Positions 23,931 to 35,040 of a stretch of DNA of 64,000 nt are shown here, in pieces (positions within the stretch are counted from its first letter, which is position 1; each line of letters opens with the position of its first letter). Source of the DNA: Breviolum minutum Mf 1.05b.01. Taxonomy: Eukaryota; Sar; Dinophyceae; Suessiales; Symbiodiniaceae. Location of the stretch: positions 1 through 64,000 of the forward strand of contig DF239431.1 of NCBI GenBank assembly GCA_000507305.1, given 5' to 3'. The notes beneath the pieces are model-generated. The model was not told the origin of the DNA. It ran no database searches and was given only the letters and a program-made list of their open reading frames with translations. The translations under genes were made by a program, and so were the position numbers.

Positions 23931-24010
23931 AGGTGGTGGTTGAACAACCCGTTTGAAAAATATTCGTCAAATTGGGAATCTTCCCCTATACATTTGAAAC
24001 AACAACCCAG
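23931..24010 (+). mobile_element. Family B element, opposite orientation
   Basis: Reads CCAG|GTGGTGGTTGAAC … AACAACCCAG on the plus strand. Flanks TTTTTCC and TTTTCGG are similar. Confidence 0.7.
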
Positions 24011-24190
24011 TTTTCGGCTGGAAGCATCATCAAATTTGGGTGTTACAAGTTCCCGACGGAGTCCGTTGGTTCACATGAACATCAAACTATATCAAAATTA
24101 ACAGAATAAGAATACGCAAGCAGCATTGCATTGGGAAAACCCTCCAAATCTCAACACGAACTTCAAGAAACCTAACGATGACTTCCTTAC

Positions 24191-25828
24191 CTTTTAACTC
24201 ACGACTTGTCGTACAGCTGTACCGGAAAAAACCCAGCTCCTCGCGCAGCATCTGGATGGCAATGTCAAAGGAATCCTGCCATTGAGACAGCGAAAAAAGA
24301 TGTAGAGAAATCGACTTGTGATGGGATCATGACACATCAAAATATCAGTCAACAGTACATTTTCATAGAGTAAATAAGAAGTACATTTTTGAACAGAGAC
24401 AAATGGAAAAAGGATTGATAAAGTACATTTGCAGTGCACCTAGAAATTTAGATCTGCAGCGCATGTCCAACCCTTAAAATGACAATACGGTTACAAAGGT
24501 GAAAGGAATTTTGAGCCAGGCTCTTTGAGATGCTTCTCGCATGAGCAGCACCGAAAATCCCAGGTAGCAAATTGGTTTTTTCGTGTGGAAGCTTGAAAAA
24601 TATCTCAGCCATCCCAAACTATACGTCATAAATCTATATAAATCTTTTATTATATATCCCTAATCAAATAGTACATGATATATCATTGTATGTTCAACAC
24701 GTTTCAACACTAAAAACGTCGTGGGCCGGGAATTCTTTAAGATCAGCTTCTCAACTTCAACGTCAATTTTTTGATACTTATTTCATGGCTGCCATGAAGT
24801 AATCATCCGACTGTAGTACAAATTTTTGATTAAACCCCAATAGACCCCTATATAAAGCAACCAACCGGGGTGAAATGATCACTGCGATAATATCGGTACA
24901 CAGACGCCAGAACCTGAAAGAGATGATGACGATTGGCAGCAAGCACCTCAGCCGAGTGTTGTGACCCATGACGATATGACCCTCCAAACTGGGCCATCTG
25001 ATTTCATACCAACTACAAGACATGGAGCATTAGATGTGTGGGAAAAGTGACTAGTTTGATATAGTCTATCTAGTGTATCAAACCTTTAATAAGGACAGGT
25101 CAGTACAGTGAGTTATATCTTCATCATTGGTTGCGTATGCCAACATGGCAACATCTTTCTGTGCTGGCATCATGTCACACCGATACAAACGCCGCCGACA
25201 GCTGATGACGCCCCACAGTCTTGAAGTAGTTCACTGGGATGCCATTCGTCCTCACCCAAAAACCACCAGCGAGACTCAGGAGTTCGGGCGAGTTTCCGAG
25301 TATGTAGGGACAAAAAATATATAACACAAGATCTAACACATTTCTGAGAGTAGCATGGTTTCATAGAGTTTCAGAAGCTCAAAAGCTTACATGGCTTGTA
25401 TGTTTGTGGTAGAGGTCTGGAAAGGTCTGCAGGTCTGCGCTGTAAAAGAAGTCTCATTGCGCGGAAGCAGGCTTCCCAATCTCAAACATCTTTGGCATAT
25501 GTTTGACTCGTTTAAACTAAATCCGTACAGAGGCATGATTTTGAGGTCAATACTCCCTGGAAAACTAACATGTCCCCTGAAAATCAATGGTTGGAAGATG
25601 TATTTGATATTGAAATAGTCCCTTTTCAGAAGACATGTTAGTTTTCGGGGGTGTAATCAAATCATGGAATCGGAAATCATAATTCAATTTCACCAAGTAG
25701 TCTTGACCAATCAACCAAGAGGAGTAATTAAACAATTTTTCCATTCGCCCGACACCGTTATACATCTGTGGGACAGTCCTCGTCTTGACGTAGCGAAGAA
25801 GTCTCTGAGCTGCCTCTGCAACGTCCGA
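24191..25828 (-). CDS. Exon chain of unknown gene
   Basis: Best-supported parts are exon 25694-25828 (45 codons, begins SDVAEAAQRLLRYVKTRTVP, donor GTGAAA), 25084-25219 (CRRRLYRCDMMPAQKDVAML…), 24866-24913 (VLASVYRYYRSDHFTP, strong acceptor CTCTTTCAG) and 24191-24275 (DSFDIAIQMLREELGFFRYS, donor GTAAGG). The last three join in phase 0 without a break. The link from the first exon passes a short exon near 25391-25440 (donor GTAAGC) whose frame I could not settle. Soluble, helix-rich, not recognised. A family C element occupies the first intron. Confidence 0.55.
25552..25660. mobile_element. Family C element
   Basis: TA-flanked; directly inside the donor side of intron 25220-25693. Confidence 0.8.
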
Positions 25829-26054
25829 CTATTTCCAAATTAGAGGATCATCTACAATCGAATGAGGTGCATATCTCATCGGTTGAAATCGATATCCATG
25901 AGGAAATCACATACAATTAGTAATTTGTAGAGGTAATTATTACTATTACTATTACTATCTATTACTATTACCCTTCACTTTCCTCTGTTGCTAAGGTGGC
26001 GAACATCCCAAGATACGCAAAAGTCTCTGTGGACCTGGTTGAATGACTGACACA

Positions 26055-26150
26055 TGATCAAAGTCGGTCAATCCCCACAATGTGTCTGTTGAAGACGTAC
26101 AATTCTTTGCACAAAAAGTCACCAGAAATAGCTGGATGGTTCACTTAATC
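26055..26150 (-). CDS. Coding-like segment
   Basis: The minus strand reads …FCAKNCTSSTDTLWGLTDFD and then HVSVIQP before a donor-like GTCCAC. A second frame is also open (KELYVFNRHIVGIDRL). Either may be an exon of the gene at 24.2-25.8 kb. Confidence 0.25.
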
Positions 26151-26241
26151 ATTGAACTGATGAACACAACATTCAAAACTTTCCAGGATTGTGCGAACCA
26201 AAACACATCATCATTTTATGCAACTCTTCTAGAAAAATACT

Positions 26242-26339
26242 AGTTGGTGGTTTCAAGGTTTCAACCCATCTGAAAAATACTAGTGGATAATTTCCCCAAG
26301 TAGGGATGAACATAAAAAATGTATGAAACCACCACCTAG
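26242..26339 (-). mobile_element. Family B element
   Basis: Flanked by AATACT and AATACA. Confidence 0.8.
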
Positions 26340-26423
26340 AATACAATGATATACAATGGTCATCAAAAGAAAAAAATGAGCCACAAAAAAACAACCTCCT
26401 ACTTTCCATTATACTGGTTGGTT

Positions 26424-26497
26424 AATAGGGATCCTTATACTTATAATGGTTTATTATAATCCCTATATAATCCCCGATATACCCTAAACAACCAGTT
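26424..26497. mobile_element. Family H element
   Basis: ACTGGTTGGTTAATAGGGAT … CTAAACAACCAGT. Confidence 0.75.
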
Positions 26498-26758
26498 TTT
26501 TCATTGCTGAAATGCTCCGATGGGAGTTCTTCCGACATTGTCTGAGGCTTGAAGCATGTGTTTTGGGACGCTCTCCATTTTACGCATGCGTACGTTTGCT
26601 GCCTATCAACCAAAAGTCCTTCAAATCATCTCAAACCCATATTTTTCAGGAAGCCTCTCCCAAAAAATAGACACTTCCCAAGATCTTCAAAAAACCTTTT
26701 TTTTTGATTCATACCAAAGGTGCCTTTTTTGTTGGGCCTTAGGGTTTTGCAAAAATAC

Positions 26759-26872
26759 CCCAAAAACGGCGGCACTTCCCGTCCTTCCGATTGAGCTGCT
26801 TTGGTGGCGAAATGAGCACCTCCACAATTGGCTTGGCTGCATCAGCCGGACATTGGACAATTTCCACATATC
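26759..26872 (-). CDS. Internal exon of unknown gene
   Basis: Acceptor GACGAG, donor GTATTTTT, 38 codons in phase 1. It reads YVEIVQCPADAAKPIVEVLI, then SPPKQLNRKDGKCRRFW. Another frame (YPDEDMWKLSNVRLMQPSQL) is also open, so the frame is probable but not certain. A family A half-copy lies just upstream. Confidence 0.4.
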
Positions 26873-26911
26873 CTCGTCAGGATATTCAATGCCTGTAAAT
26901 GGTTGTAATAT

Positions 26912-26992
26912 CATGTTGATGGTTCAGAAATCCCAAGGCCAACCACCTGGGATGGTGCTAAAACCTTGGGAATAATGGGATAAACCACTTAT
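26912..26992. mobile_element. Family A half-copy
   Basis: Left arm and interior kept, right arm lost. Confidence 0.6.
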
Positions 26993-27370
26993 CAAAATAA
27001 TATTAACGGGTGTAATGTAATATACACCTCCTCTATCTTAACATGATCTGCAAATGATCAAAAAGGTCATGCAATGAACGGAGGCAAAACACGTGAGGCT
27101 AAGATTGTAGACAACGAGGTTTCACCATGTGAAAGGATGTCATAACTTGGTGTAATATAGTTGTACTATAATAAATGCACATACACGATGTATATATATA
27201 TATATACAAATGTCTTATAATATAATACACCAAACTGCCAGAGTACACCTGTAGTGAATACACTACAGTTTCTGTTAAATATGCGGGAGTTGCTCCAACC
27301 AATGGTCATTTAGGAATTCCCCCCCACGATTTTGAGCTTAGCTGGAAAACCAACCATAATAAAGATGTAT

Positions 27371-27476
27371 ATACCCTCCCCAAGTTTAACATGGAACCTG
27401 AAAATGATGGTTTCCAAAAGGAATATCCTTTTCCAGGCTGCCATTTTCAGGTTCCATGTTAAACTTTGGGAGGGTA
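27371..27476. mobile_element. Family E element
   Basis: TA-CCCTCCCCAAGTTTAACATGG … CCATGTTAAACTTTGGGAGGG-TA. Confidence 0.85.
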
Positions 27477-27553
27477 TCTCCTATAAAAAATGGTGATTTT
27501 CCAGCCAGCCATGTGGAGTCAGCCCTTCAGCTTTCGGACGCCGCTGAATGCAC

Positions 27554-27637
27554 CTGCAAAGCATCAGCAGCCGCTCTATCCTCCCAGGAATCCTCCCAGC
27601 CAACCTGGGGAATTGAAGTCTTGAATTCGGAGAGTAC
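27554..27637 (-). CDS. Internal exon of unknown acidic protein
   Basis: Acceptor after a nine-C tract (…CCTTTAAG), donor CAG|GTGCAT, 28 codons: VLSEFKTSIPQVGWEDSWED then RAAADALQ. Both flanks carry elements: family D at 27666-27768 upstream and family E at 27371-27476 downstream. Confidence 0.5.
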
Positions 27638-27665
27638 CTTAAAGGGGGGGGGGGGACACTAAGAA

Positions 27666-27768
27666 TCCCATAGGAATCCATGTATGGTATATTTACCTAT
27701 ATACATTTGGTTGTTGTTAATGGTAAATGTAGGAAAATTATACCAGTCCCATGGATCCTATGGGAATT
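27666..27768. mobile_element. Family D element
   Basis: TCCCATAGGAATCCATGTAT … CCCATGGATCCTATGGGA. Confidence 0.85.
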
Positions 27769-27777
27769 ATCAATGCA

Positions 27778-27893
27778 CCCTCCCTGAAACTAAGATAGCA
27801 CCTGAAAAAATGGCGGGCCCTAAAAGAAAACGCATCTTCCAAACTCAGTGTTTCAGGTGCGATTTGTTACTTTGCAGGGAGGTGTTTTATTCC
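27778..27893. mobile_element. Family C element, diverged
   Basis: Arms CCCTGAAACTAAGATAGCACC and GGTGCGATTTGTTACTTTGCAG. Confidence 0.6.
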
Positions 27894-28134
27894 TTTGGGG
27901 GTTCTGCACCTCCGGGTTATCATTATTGATTTATCATCTATCATAAGGATATGCTAGTCTATGTACCTCTAAATATCTATGTCTATATCCTTATCCTTAT
28001 CATAATCGTTATGATAAATAATCCTTATCATCACTACTATCACATTTATATGACTAGCTTATCATGAGCTTAAAAGCAGAAAAAAGCGGTACATTAATGT
28101 AGTAGCAGTAAATATAGAACTACATCTTTAATCC

Positions 28135-28290
28135 GACTGTAGGTTGCTCCATGTGTGCCTTGTGCAAACGGATCTAAACAATCATCTCGATGTCTGATCC
28201 TTTTCTTGGCATCTTTGATGACTTTGCTTTGCATTAGATTTTGCAGGCGGTTTCCTGCACTGTCTTTGGTTGTGAATGTCAACTTCTCTT
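28135..28290 (-). CDS. Coding-like exon of unknown gene
   Basis: Reads …EKLTFTTKDSAGNRLQNLMQ and then SKVIKDAKKRIRHRDDCLDP in one minus frame, with a GTAGTT donor-like site after KD. Basic and helical; exact ends uncertain. Confidence 0.35.
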
Positions 28291-28409
28291 GCAAGTCCAC
28301 AACACATAATATGATAGTACAACAACGTATAAAAGATGGTACAGTAGAGGTCCCGATCATAAATCGATCTGAAATCAGACATCCACCATTGCCTGAAACA
28401 TTGGATATA

Positions 28410-28517
28410 ATCCCCCGAAAACTAACGGCTGTCCCCTGAGACATGATGGTTGGTTCAAATGAAATTTCCTTTCAAAATGGTCTCTTTTTTAGGGGACGTG
28501 TCAATTGTGCGGGGAGG
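28410..28517. mobile_element. Family C element
   Basis: Arms CCCCGAAAACTAACGGC and GGGACGTGTCAATTGTGCGGGG. Confidence 0.7.
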
Positions 28518-28550
28518 GGGATGGGGGGGAAGAATATTGCTGTGAATCAC

Positions 28551-28645
28551 ATGTGACCGTAATTTCCTGGGATCCCTTGCAACATCATCGAAATGAAGGC
28601 TACTTGTGTGGCCAATGGTCTTCACCCTGCCGTTGGTATGGGATT
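28551..28645 (-). CDS. Internal exon of unknown gene
   Basis: A very strong acceptor (T-run, then GTTTGCTTCCCAG at 28646) and the donor CAT|GTGATT bound a 31-codon phase-1 exon: SHTNGRVKTIGHTSSLHFDD, then VARDPRKLRSH. A family C element (28410-28517) follows in the next intron and a family A element (28692-28796) precedes. Confidence 0.5.
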
Positions 28646-28691
28646 CTGGGAAGCAAACAAAAAAAAACGCTTCCGAAATTTAGAACCAATA

Positions 28692-28796
28692 CTGTTGATG
28701 GAAGAAATCCTGCACCACCTGGGATCTACAAAACCCGTCGTAGATAATGAACCTTTTCCTCAACTGGTGAACGCAGGATTTCCGAACCACCAACAG
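28692..28796. mobile_element. Family A element
   Basis: TA-flanked; right arm diverged (CCACCAACAG). Confidence 0.8.
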
Positions 28797-28864
28797 TAGG
28801 ATCTCAATGTATGGTCTATACAACTACACACCTTTAGTTGATTTTCAAAGTAACATTAGTAACA

Positions 28865-28962
28865 TATAGGATCCATGTATGGTATATTTACCTACATTCA
28901 CCATAATATATCAATATCAGCCATTCATGTAGGTATGCCAGTCCCCCTTGATCCTATGGTAG
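28865..28962. mobile_element. Family D element
   Basis: ATAGGATCCATGTATGGTAT … CCCCCTTGATCCTATGGT. Confidence 0.8.
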
Positions 28963-29047
28963 GAAAATGTTCCAACACGGCTGCATACATCGCGCTGCGA
29001 TACGAAACCGTTCACACTTCCACTACGGCTTTTCTTAAAAAAAACAG

Positions 29048-29188
29048 GAAACCTACACCCCCCGAAAACGAACGGCTGGAGGGCCCCAAAATGATTGGCC
29101 CTGGCTTCAAGGTGGACTCCGGCTTAAACTATGGCATAATATGGCCATCAAAAAGGTATCTATATGTTAGATTTCTGGGGTGTAAATT
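29048..29188. mobile_element. Single-copy fold-back element R
   Basis: TACACCCCCCGAAAACGAAC … GTTAGATTTCTGGGGTGTA; ends resemble family C/I. Confidence 0.6.
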
Positions 29189-29285
29189 TGCAAAACATCA
29201 GAGATGTGTCTAATCCCAGCTGTAGGTTAAAATATGCCCAGGTCAACTGAGATCTACCAACTGCTGATAATATGAAACGTGTTCT

Positions 29286-29380
29286 AGTTGGTGGTTTCAA
29301 CCCATTTGAAACATATTGGTCAAATTGGATCATTTCTCCAGGTGGGCGTGAAAATAAAAATATTTGAAACCACCACCTAG
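29286..29380 (-). mobile_element. Family B element
   Basis: Flanked by TGTTCT and TGTTTCA. Confidence 0.8.
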
Positions 29381-29599
29381 TGTTTCATTAACCAGCCGTT
29401 TCTCGAACGATTCTTTAACTATTCATCTACTCGGTAGCAACAATCCAATCCAATCCTGTTCTCTGTCATGTCCTGTCCTTGGAAAAATCGGCCTTTTTTT
29501 CTCCACCATCTAAAGTAATGAAAACTGTCTACTGTTTCATGGCATAAGATGGCTGAAGTGCCGCAAATTGCTTGTGTTTCACTAGATTCCAGAGGCTTC

Positions 29600-29725
29600 A
29601 AGGTACCATTTTTCAATCCTTTGTTTGGTAGGTTTCATGACTGCCTTGAGAATGAAAACTTGGCTCTCAAAAATGCGCATTGCGGAGCCGCAAAAGACTC
29701 CGAAACAATCGGCGTGAATCACGCA
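29600..29725 (-). CDS. Coding-like exon of unknown gene
   Basis: Minus reading includes PSCVIHADCFGVFCGSAMRI and FILKAVMKPTKQRIEKW, ending at a GTACCT donor-like site. Cys-rich start, basic end. Boundaries tentative. Confidence 0.3.
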
Positions 29726-29947
29726 GCTAGGTCTCATTGACTCAATCGATGTTGATGATGGCACCAAGAACCCTGAGGGAAAGCCAGGGTTTTTTTTGGA
29801 TCACAAAATGCCAGGGGTTCAACTGAAATTACATTCTTGGTTGGTTGGTTGCAGCAAACTGTTGATGTGAAAATATAAAAACAGCTATGAAATAAAGAAA
29901 TACAACTTCCACCTAGACAAACACAACATATCCACATATCTATGAAA

Positions 29948-30594
29948 TCATCTCGGCCATTCGAACGTTCTAAGCGTCCCCTTGAAAACGATTGTGGCTC
30001 TCAATGTGTGTGGTTCAACTACTTCTGGATAGAAACCCACCAACGTATTTCTGGAAGCTTGCACCCGGAAGCATGAAGCTGTTTCTGGTGGAGGCTTCAC
30101 ACTTTTTCAAGGAAACATCCATGCACAGTCTTTATCACAGTGAAACGATTTACATTCTGAACATATGGAAGAAATTTAAAGACAAATCTGTGGGAGCAGT
30201 AGTTTGTTTATTTATTGTTTTTATTTTCTCTCTCTCTATCTCCCTCTTTTTTCAACAAAATCGATCCATGCTATTTACATTGACGTAGAAACGGTACATT
30301 TAAACACTGCGATCTGCCTCTGTGCACTGAAAATGAATGCATACTAGAGAACAAACCCAGGCATCAATATATCCCCTGCATTAGTTGCATGATACCAAAT
30401 ACATCAGCAACAGAAACCGCCCACAAGAAAGACATCTCCAGAAAAATTCCCTGGGAAATTCCCATCCTCCAAATTATCCACCAAGGGACTTGGACACTTC
30501 CTTGGCTCCCTTCTCGTCGGAAGTCACTGAGGCCTTCGGGAAGACCCATCTTTCAATCACAGCCTCGGGGTCGAACAGTATCCAAGTTGAACAG
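29948..30594 (-). CDS. Terminal two exons of unknown gene
   Basis: Exon 30498-30594 (acceptor GATTTTCAG; CSTWILFDPEAVIERWVFPK…, donor GTGTCC) joins in phase 0 to 29948-30094, which reads PPPETASCFRVQASRNTLVG and …TIVFKGTLRTFEWPR to TGA. The tail looks like a small beta-rich domain. No family recognised. Confidence 0.5.
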
Positions 30595-30636
30595 CTGAAA
30601 ATCAGTTTGGCTGGTGTGGACGGTATATAGGAACCA

Positions 30637-30740
30637 TGGGAACCCACGTGAATCCTTCCTTCATTTTTAGGGGTTAGTTATTTCACCCAAGCCATGGGGG
30701 GTTTAAAATCTTCATTGTTTCATGGGGACTTGGGGTACAA
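30637..30740 (+). mobile_element. Family G element
   Basis: Same order of blocks; ends GACTTGGGGTACAAGGG. Confidence 0.7.
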
Positions 30741-30956
30741 GGGTGTAGAGTATTGTTTGTACAATGCTGTGGAATGCATATATAAACATATAATCATTAC
30801 ATCAAATATATCTACCACATTCAAGTGCAGTCATTCTGGCAAAGAAAAAAATATAGCGTCCATTCAGCAACAAAAAAATCATCCCGCAGGCTGTTTCAAC
30901 ATAAGAAGTCCCAATTGGCTCAAACAAAGAAAATGACACGGATCAATCCCAGATGC

Positions 30957-31036
30957 TCAATGGGTAGTATATGTGCCTACAATTTGGGCAAATTTTTATG
31001 GTTAAATGTAGGTAAATATACAATCGTCCCATTGAG
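30957..31036. mobile_element. Family D element, diverged
   Basis: CTCAATGGGTAGTATATGTG … ATATACAATCGTCCCATTGAG. Confidence 0.65.
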
Positions 31037-31131
31037 AACCAGCAACTAATTGGTCAACTCTAAAGGTAGGAAGGACTGTCTTTTTTCCGACCTTCTAAAA
31101 CAATTCCGAAACATTTCAAACCATACTAATT

Positions 31132-31245
31132 AGTTGGTGGTTTTTCATCAACCCATCTACAAAAATATGCGAAAGTCAAATTGGAGCAATTTCCGTAAAA
31201 ATCAGGATGTACATTCCAAAACATATTTGAGTTGCCACCACCTAG
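31132..31245 (-). mobile_element. Family B element at an exon donor
   Basis: Flanks CATACTAATT and CATACAATTG. Exon 31242-31416 runs to its CTAG|GTGGTGG edge. Confidence 0.8.
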
Positions 31246-31416
31246 CATACAATTGGTATCTTTCAACTAGATCTTTCACCAACTTCCCGAAGTTGACAAA
31301 ACCCTCAAAACAAAAAAACACCTGGCTCAACTCCACCGATTTCTCCTGAAACAAATCTACGGAAACAGCTGGTAAATGTGAACTGCCTGAGATCCCCCAG
31401 CAGGTTCTTTCAACAC
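31242..31416 (-). CDS. Exon of unknown gene whose donor is the edge of a family B element
   Basis: Acceptor CCAAG at 31417. The 57-codon open frame includes GISGSSHLPAVSVDLFQEKS and …LVKDLVERYQLYA and reaches CTAG|GTGGTGG, where the GT is the start of family B copy 31132-31245. A shorter exon ending at a GTGTTT donor after VELSQ is possible. Product unknown. Confidence 0.45.
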
Positions 31417-32326
31417 CTTGGTGTGGTGAGTTGACAACACATCCTGCGGAGCGGAGGATGGGAGCTGCATGTATTTCCCATAGGAGGATTGCCATTGGGA
31501 CGAAATGGTATTATTAATTATGTTTTACCGATCCATGAAATGGCTGATATTTATGGTAAAATGTATGGATACTATGGGTTTTAGATGCGTGTTACGAAAA
31601 CAAACGGGGTCGAGAAATGCCGCACTTAAATTCAATTTGTTAGGGTATCTTAAGGGTTCCCTGATTCTGCCACAAAAAGTTTCCCAAACTCTCTTCTATC
31701 ATGTTCTAAAAGAGAGAATTGGATAGAACAACAAAAAAAACATCAAGACAACTTAATCTAAATTTGGGTCACTTGGATCTATTGGCTGATATTGGTGCTT
31801 CTTTAAACTGGGCATTTCCCGAGACACAGTGGGTATCACCATCCCATGCTGCGGATGGAGGCAGAATTTGCTAAATCTTGCAGAAACATCGGTGACAAGT
31901 TGAAGTAATTATAGATGTAGGATTTGCCATGTCAAAGTATGATCGGCTTGGCAAGAGTCACAAGTTTCTGGGATTTGGTACGAGTTTTTTCAGCATTGTC
32001 AGGGAGCTGCCGGATCTATCTTATAATCAAAACATGTTTATATACATATTCAAACAAGTACGAAACAAATATGAACATAATGTCTGTATATGTATATGTC
32101 TATGTATTATATATAATATATTATATTATATATAAATTACACTAAACATACACCATCTACAAATTGAATTTATAAAAGGCACAAACAAAAAACAACTTGG
32201 AGACGAAACCCAGTCTCAGGTCTTGCAGGTCAGAAGGCTCCAAAAAACACAATCTCACATTCCGAGTCATTCCGAGGAAAATGTTTCCGAAACGTTTGAC
32301 TTTTTTTTCACGTACTATACACTCCT

Positions 32327-32421
32327 GTAAACTAACATAGCCATGGAAAATCCACCATTTTGGTGGTATTTATCGGGAAAATGGCGATTTTCATGGGCTA
32401 TGTTAGTTTCAGGGAGGGTAA
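32327..32421. mobile_element. Family C element
   Basis: TA-flanked; nearly symmetrical interior ATGGAAAATCCACCATTTTG. Confidence 0.8.
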
Positions 32422-32639
32422 AGGTGAATGATTTTATTTCATCTTTCCGTTCCAAATGATGTGTGGCAAGTCCTTGCAAGTGGCATCTGTTCCGCAGTCA
32501 AACCTCATGGCCGAGGATCAGAAAGGGAGTTGTAAAGAGTGGGAAGTCAGCATGTTTGGGACACTTATTCATAAGTAGTTATATTAGTCAACATTCTTTG
32601 GGATTTAGTTGTAATTGTATGAAAAGTGTTCAATAATAA

Positions 32640-32640
<1 letters not shown>

Positions 32641-32671
<31 letters not shown>

Positions 32672-32840
32672 CTAGTAGTACTAGTAGTACTAGTAGTACT
32701 AGTAGTAGCAGCAGTAGCAGCAGTAGTAGCAGTAGTAGCAGTAGTAGCAGTAGTAGTAGTAGTAGTAGCAGCAGGAGTAGCAGCAGTAGCAGCAGTAGTA
32801 GCAGTAGTAGCAGTAGTAGCAGTAGTAGTAGTAGCAGCAG

Positions 32841-32873
<33 letters not shown>
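32641..32873. repeat. TAG/CAG-type trinucleotide tract
   Basis: AGT/AGC/TAG units with ordered blocks (ACTAGT every 9 nt, then AGCAGT, then AGT again). The three plus frames give poly-Ser, poly-Val/Ala or stops. No exon is attached. Confidence 0.9.
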
Positions 32874-33036
32874 GGTACTGAAACTACTAGTACTGCTAAA
32901 ATCATAGTAGCAGTAGTGCTAGTACTAGTACTACGCAAAGTGATATTAGTGTACTATGACCACATGTGGCAACTGGAGGACCATACCATGTCGAAAACAG
33001 CAGCGTGCAACGTGTTTGCACACGTACACACGAAGA

Positions 33037-33555
33037 CTAGTTGACTGCAACACTGGAAGCTGAATCAAGGTTGACCGCACCCTCGATCAGCTGAAGCATT
33101 GAGTGTCCCAACGCAACGATCTCATCTTTTTCCTGACGGTCAATCTGTGAGAAGGATCGTAGGTTGCATCAACGAAGCACCAGTGCTGTAAAGGAGGAAA
33201 TGTTTTTTCATGCTTTTCCCATCATGTCCATGAATCAAGTATTAGATGATGATAACAAAAAAACTGACCAACCCCAAATACACACTCACAAACACACACA
33301 CAACATCCATCCAAAGTCGACAATTTCATTTCTCTTTTCTTTCCCTGCCATCCATGGCATGAAGGGCACCTTGACGTAGGTCGTCAAAGTGTATGTGCTA
33401 CTGGAGAGAAGCCCTGCATCTTTGAGCATGGTGGAACTCCAGATGGAGTTCCACAGTGGGCAAAGAGGTACGCAATTCCAATCATAACTGCTACGTGCTA
33501 TGGACTTCACCATATCATGTAAATATGGAAACGATTGGAACAACATAAGGGCCAT
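33037..33555 (-). CDS. Last two exons of unknown gene
   Basis: Exon 33370-33555 (62 codons from an ATG preceded by AAAG; includes YLHDMVKSIARSSYDWNCVP and TYTLTTYVK, donor GTGCCC) joins in phase 0 to 33037-33144. The second exon has acceptor CTCACAG, begins IDRQEKDEIVALGHSMLQLI, continues EGAVNLDSASSVAVN and stops at TAG. The ATG could be the true start, giving a 97-residue protein. Not recognised. Confidence 0.55.
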
Positions 33556-33818
33556 CTTTCACGTTGTCTTTTGTTTTAGGTTGAGGTGCTGCAATTTATA
33601 TATATATAATATATAATACCATCTTAGGGGGGTAAGACCACAGGTCACGTCACAAGACCAGTTGCTGTGCTCGGACAAGCATACAATCAAACAAGTTGAA
33701 TATCACTAGAACATTCACAGATAGAAAAACAATATTCAAGCATTGCATCCTCTCAATCACATCTCCATCCACACCCTACAATTCACAGAATTGTCTTGAA
33801 CACTGAAATGGGGTCATA

Positions 33819-33885
33819 CCCTCCCTATAGCCAACATAGCCCCTGCAGAATGGTGGTTGGGCAACTACTTTCTTTTTGAAAGGCT
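33819..33885. mobile_element. Family C half-copy
   Basis: Left arm CCCTCCCTATAGCCAACATAG, right arm lost. Confidence 0.55.
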
Positions 33886-34017
33886 TGTTTTCAATGGTAC
33901 TTCAAAAACGAACACTGAATTGAAGTCATAAACCACCAATTTCATAAATTTCATACAAAATCTAAGGGGGCAAAACCCCCCCAAAAAGGCCACCCGCCCT
34001 CCCAAGGAATCAGCCAC

Positions 34018-34065
34018 CTGAAGACTCCATCTTGACGCTACCATCAGCCTGCCCAAGGCTGCCAA
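34018..34065 (-). CDS. Small internal exon of unknown gene
   Basis: A 48-nt segment between acceptor GCCTCTTTCAG and donor CTTCAG|GTGGCT; likely reading GSLGQADGSVKMESS. Two frames are open. Directly downstream of a family E element (34118-34221) on the minus strand. Confidence 0.35.
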
Positions 34066-34117
34066 CTGAAAGAGGCATGAAAACAGAGCTGCAAAATATG
34101 CAACAACAAAAAATGTA

Positions 34118-34221
34118 CACCCTGGAAGATTAACATGGAACCTGATCATGGAGGTTTGGAAGATCATTGTCCTTTCTAAATGGGTGATTTTTAGGTTCCA
34201 TGTTAATCTTCCGGGGTGTAT
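34118..34221. mobile_element. Family E element
   Basis: TA-CACCCTGGAAGATTAACATGG … CATGTTAATCTTCCGGGGTG-TA. Confidence 0.85.
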
Positions 34222-34891
34222 GGAAATACACCTATCCAACTCAAATCAAAAGCCTTGTTTTGATGGGAATGTTGGCCTTGTTTTAGGGGGAGTCGCCTTT
34301 AAAAATAAAGGTCATTGGGGCTCTAGGCACATATACAGAGATACCTATACTCTACCAAAACAATCCAATGTTCTGATCTATACTATATCTATAAAATATC
34401 CATGGTGCCATTCTCATATCTGATCAGTGCATGTTTCTGCTGTGCACATGTCCTAATCTCAACCATGCTGCTGGGACGTTTACAATTTGCCTGCGTTCCA
34501 TGCGTCTCCCCTTCGAACCGGCTTTAGGCAAATTAATATAATATATCTATGTATATGTACATAAATCCCGAAAATATGTATACTGTATATGAATGTTATA
34601 TATATAATATATGCAAGGTATAAATATGTATGTACAAATAGTAAATGCTTTGCATCTTAATCATATATCACAGAATTCACACAGACTTTATATGTGCAGC
34701 ATCTCTCCTGTTTTTGCATTTTCTCTCTCTCTCTCTCTCTCTTTCTCGTACCGGTCTGTGTTTCGAAAGGCAATAAACATCAATAAACAGTGGTCATTGT
34801 ATTTACCAACCCAACCAATGCATTATCAATAAAGGAAATCCTTGAACATTACCCATAGATTTGTATGGTTTGATTCCCCACAAATGGGTTA

Positions 34892-34982
34892 CCCTCCAGG
34901 AAACTAACATATCCCCCCAAAATGGCATTTTGAAGGTGATTTTCCTTTTCCCAAGGTGGGATATGTTAATTCCCTGGAGGGT
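34892..34982. mobile_element. Family C element
   Basis: Clear TA-CCCTCCAGGAAACTAAC … TTAATTCCCTGGAGGG-TA. Confidence 0.85.
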
Positions 34983-35040
34983 ATACAATGACCCCTGACA
35001 AAAGGCAACAAGGCAACAAGCTTCTGTGTAGCCCGCCTCC

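Larger units (their letters stand above)
31583..33036. other. Low-coding stretch
   Basis: AT-rich sequence, a family C element and the trinucleotide tract; no supportable exon seen. Confidence 0.4.

Noticed and set aside
32615-32938. Poly-Ser, poly-Val/Ala and poly-Tyr frames
   Set aside because: They are produced by the trinucleotide tract and have no flanking exon.
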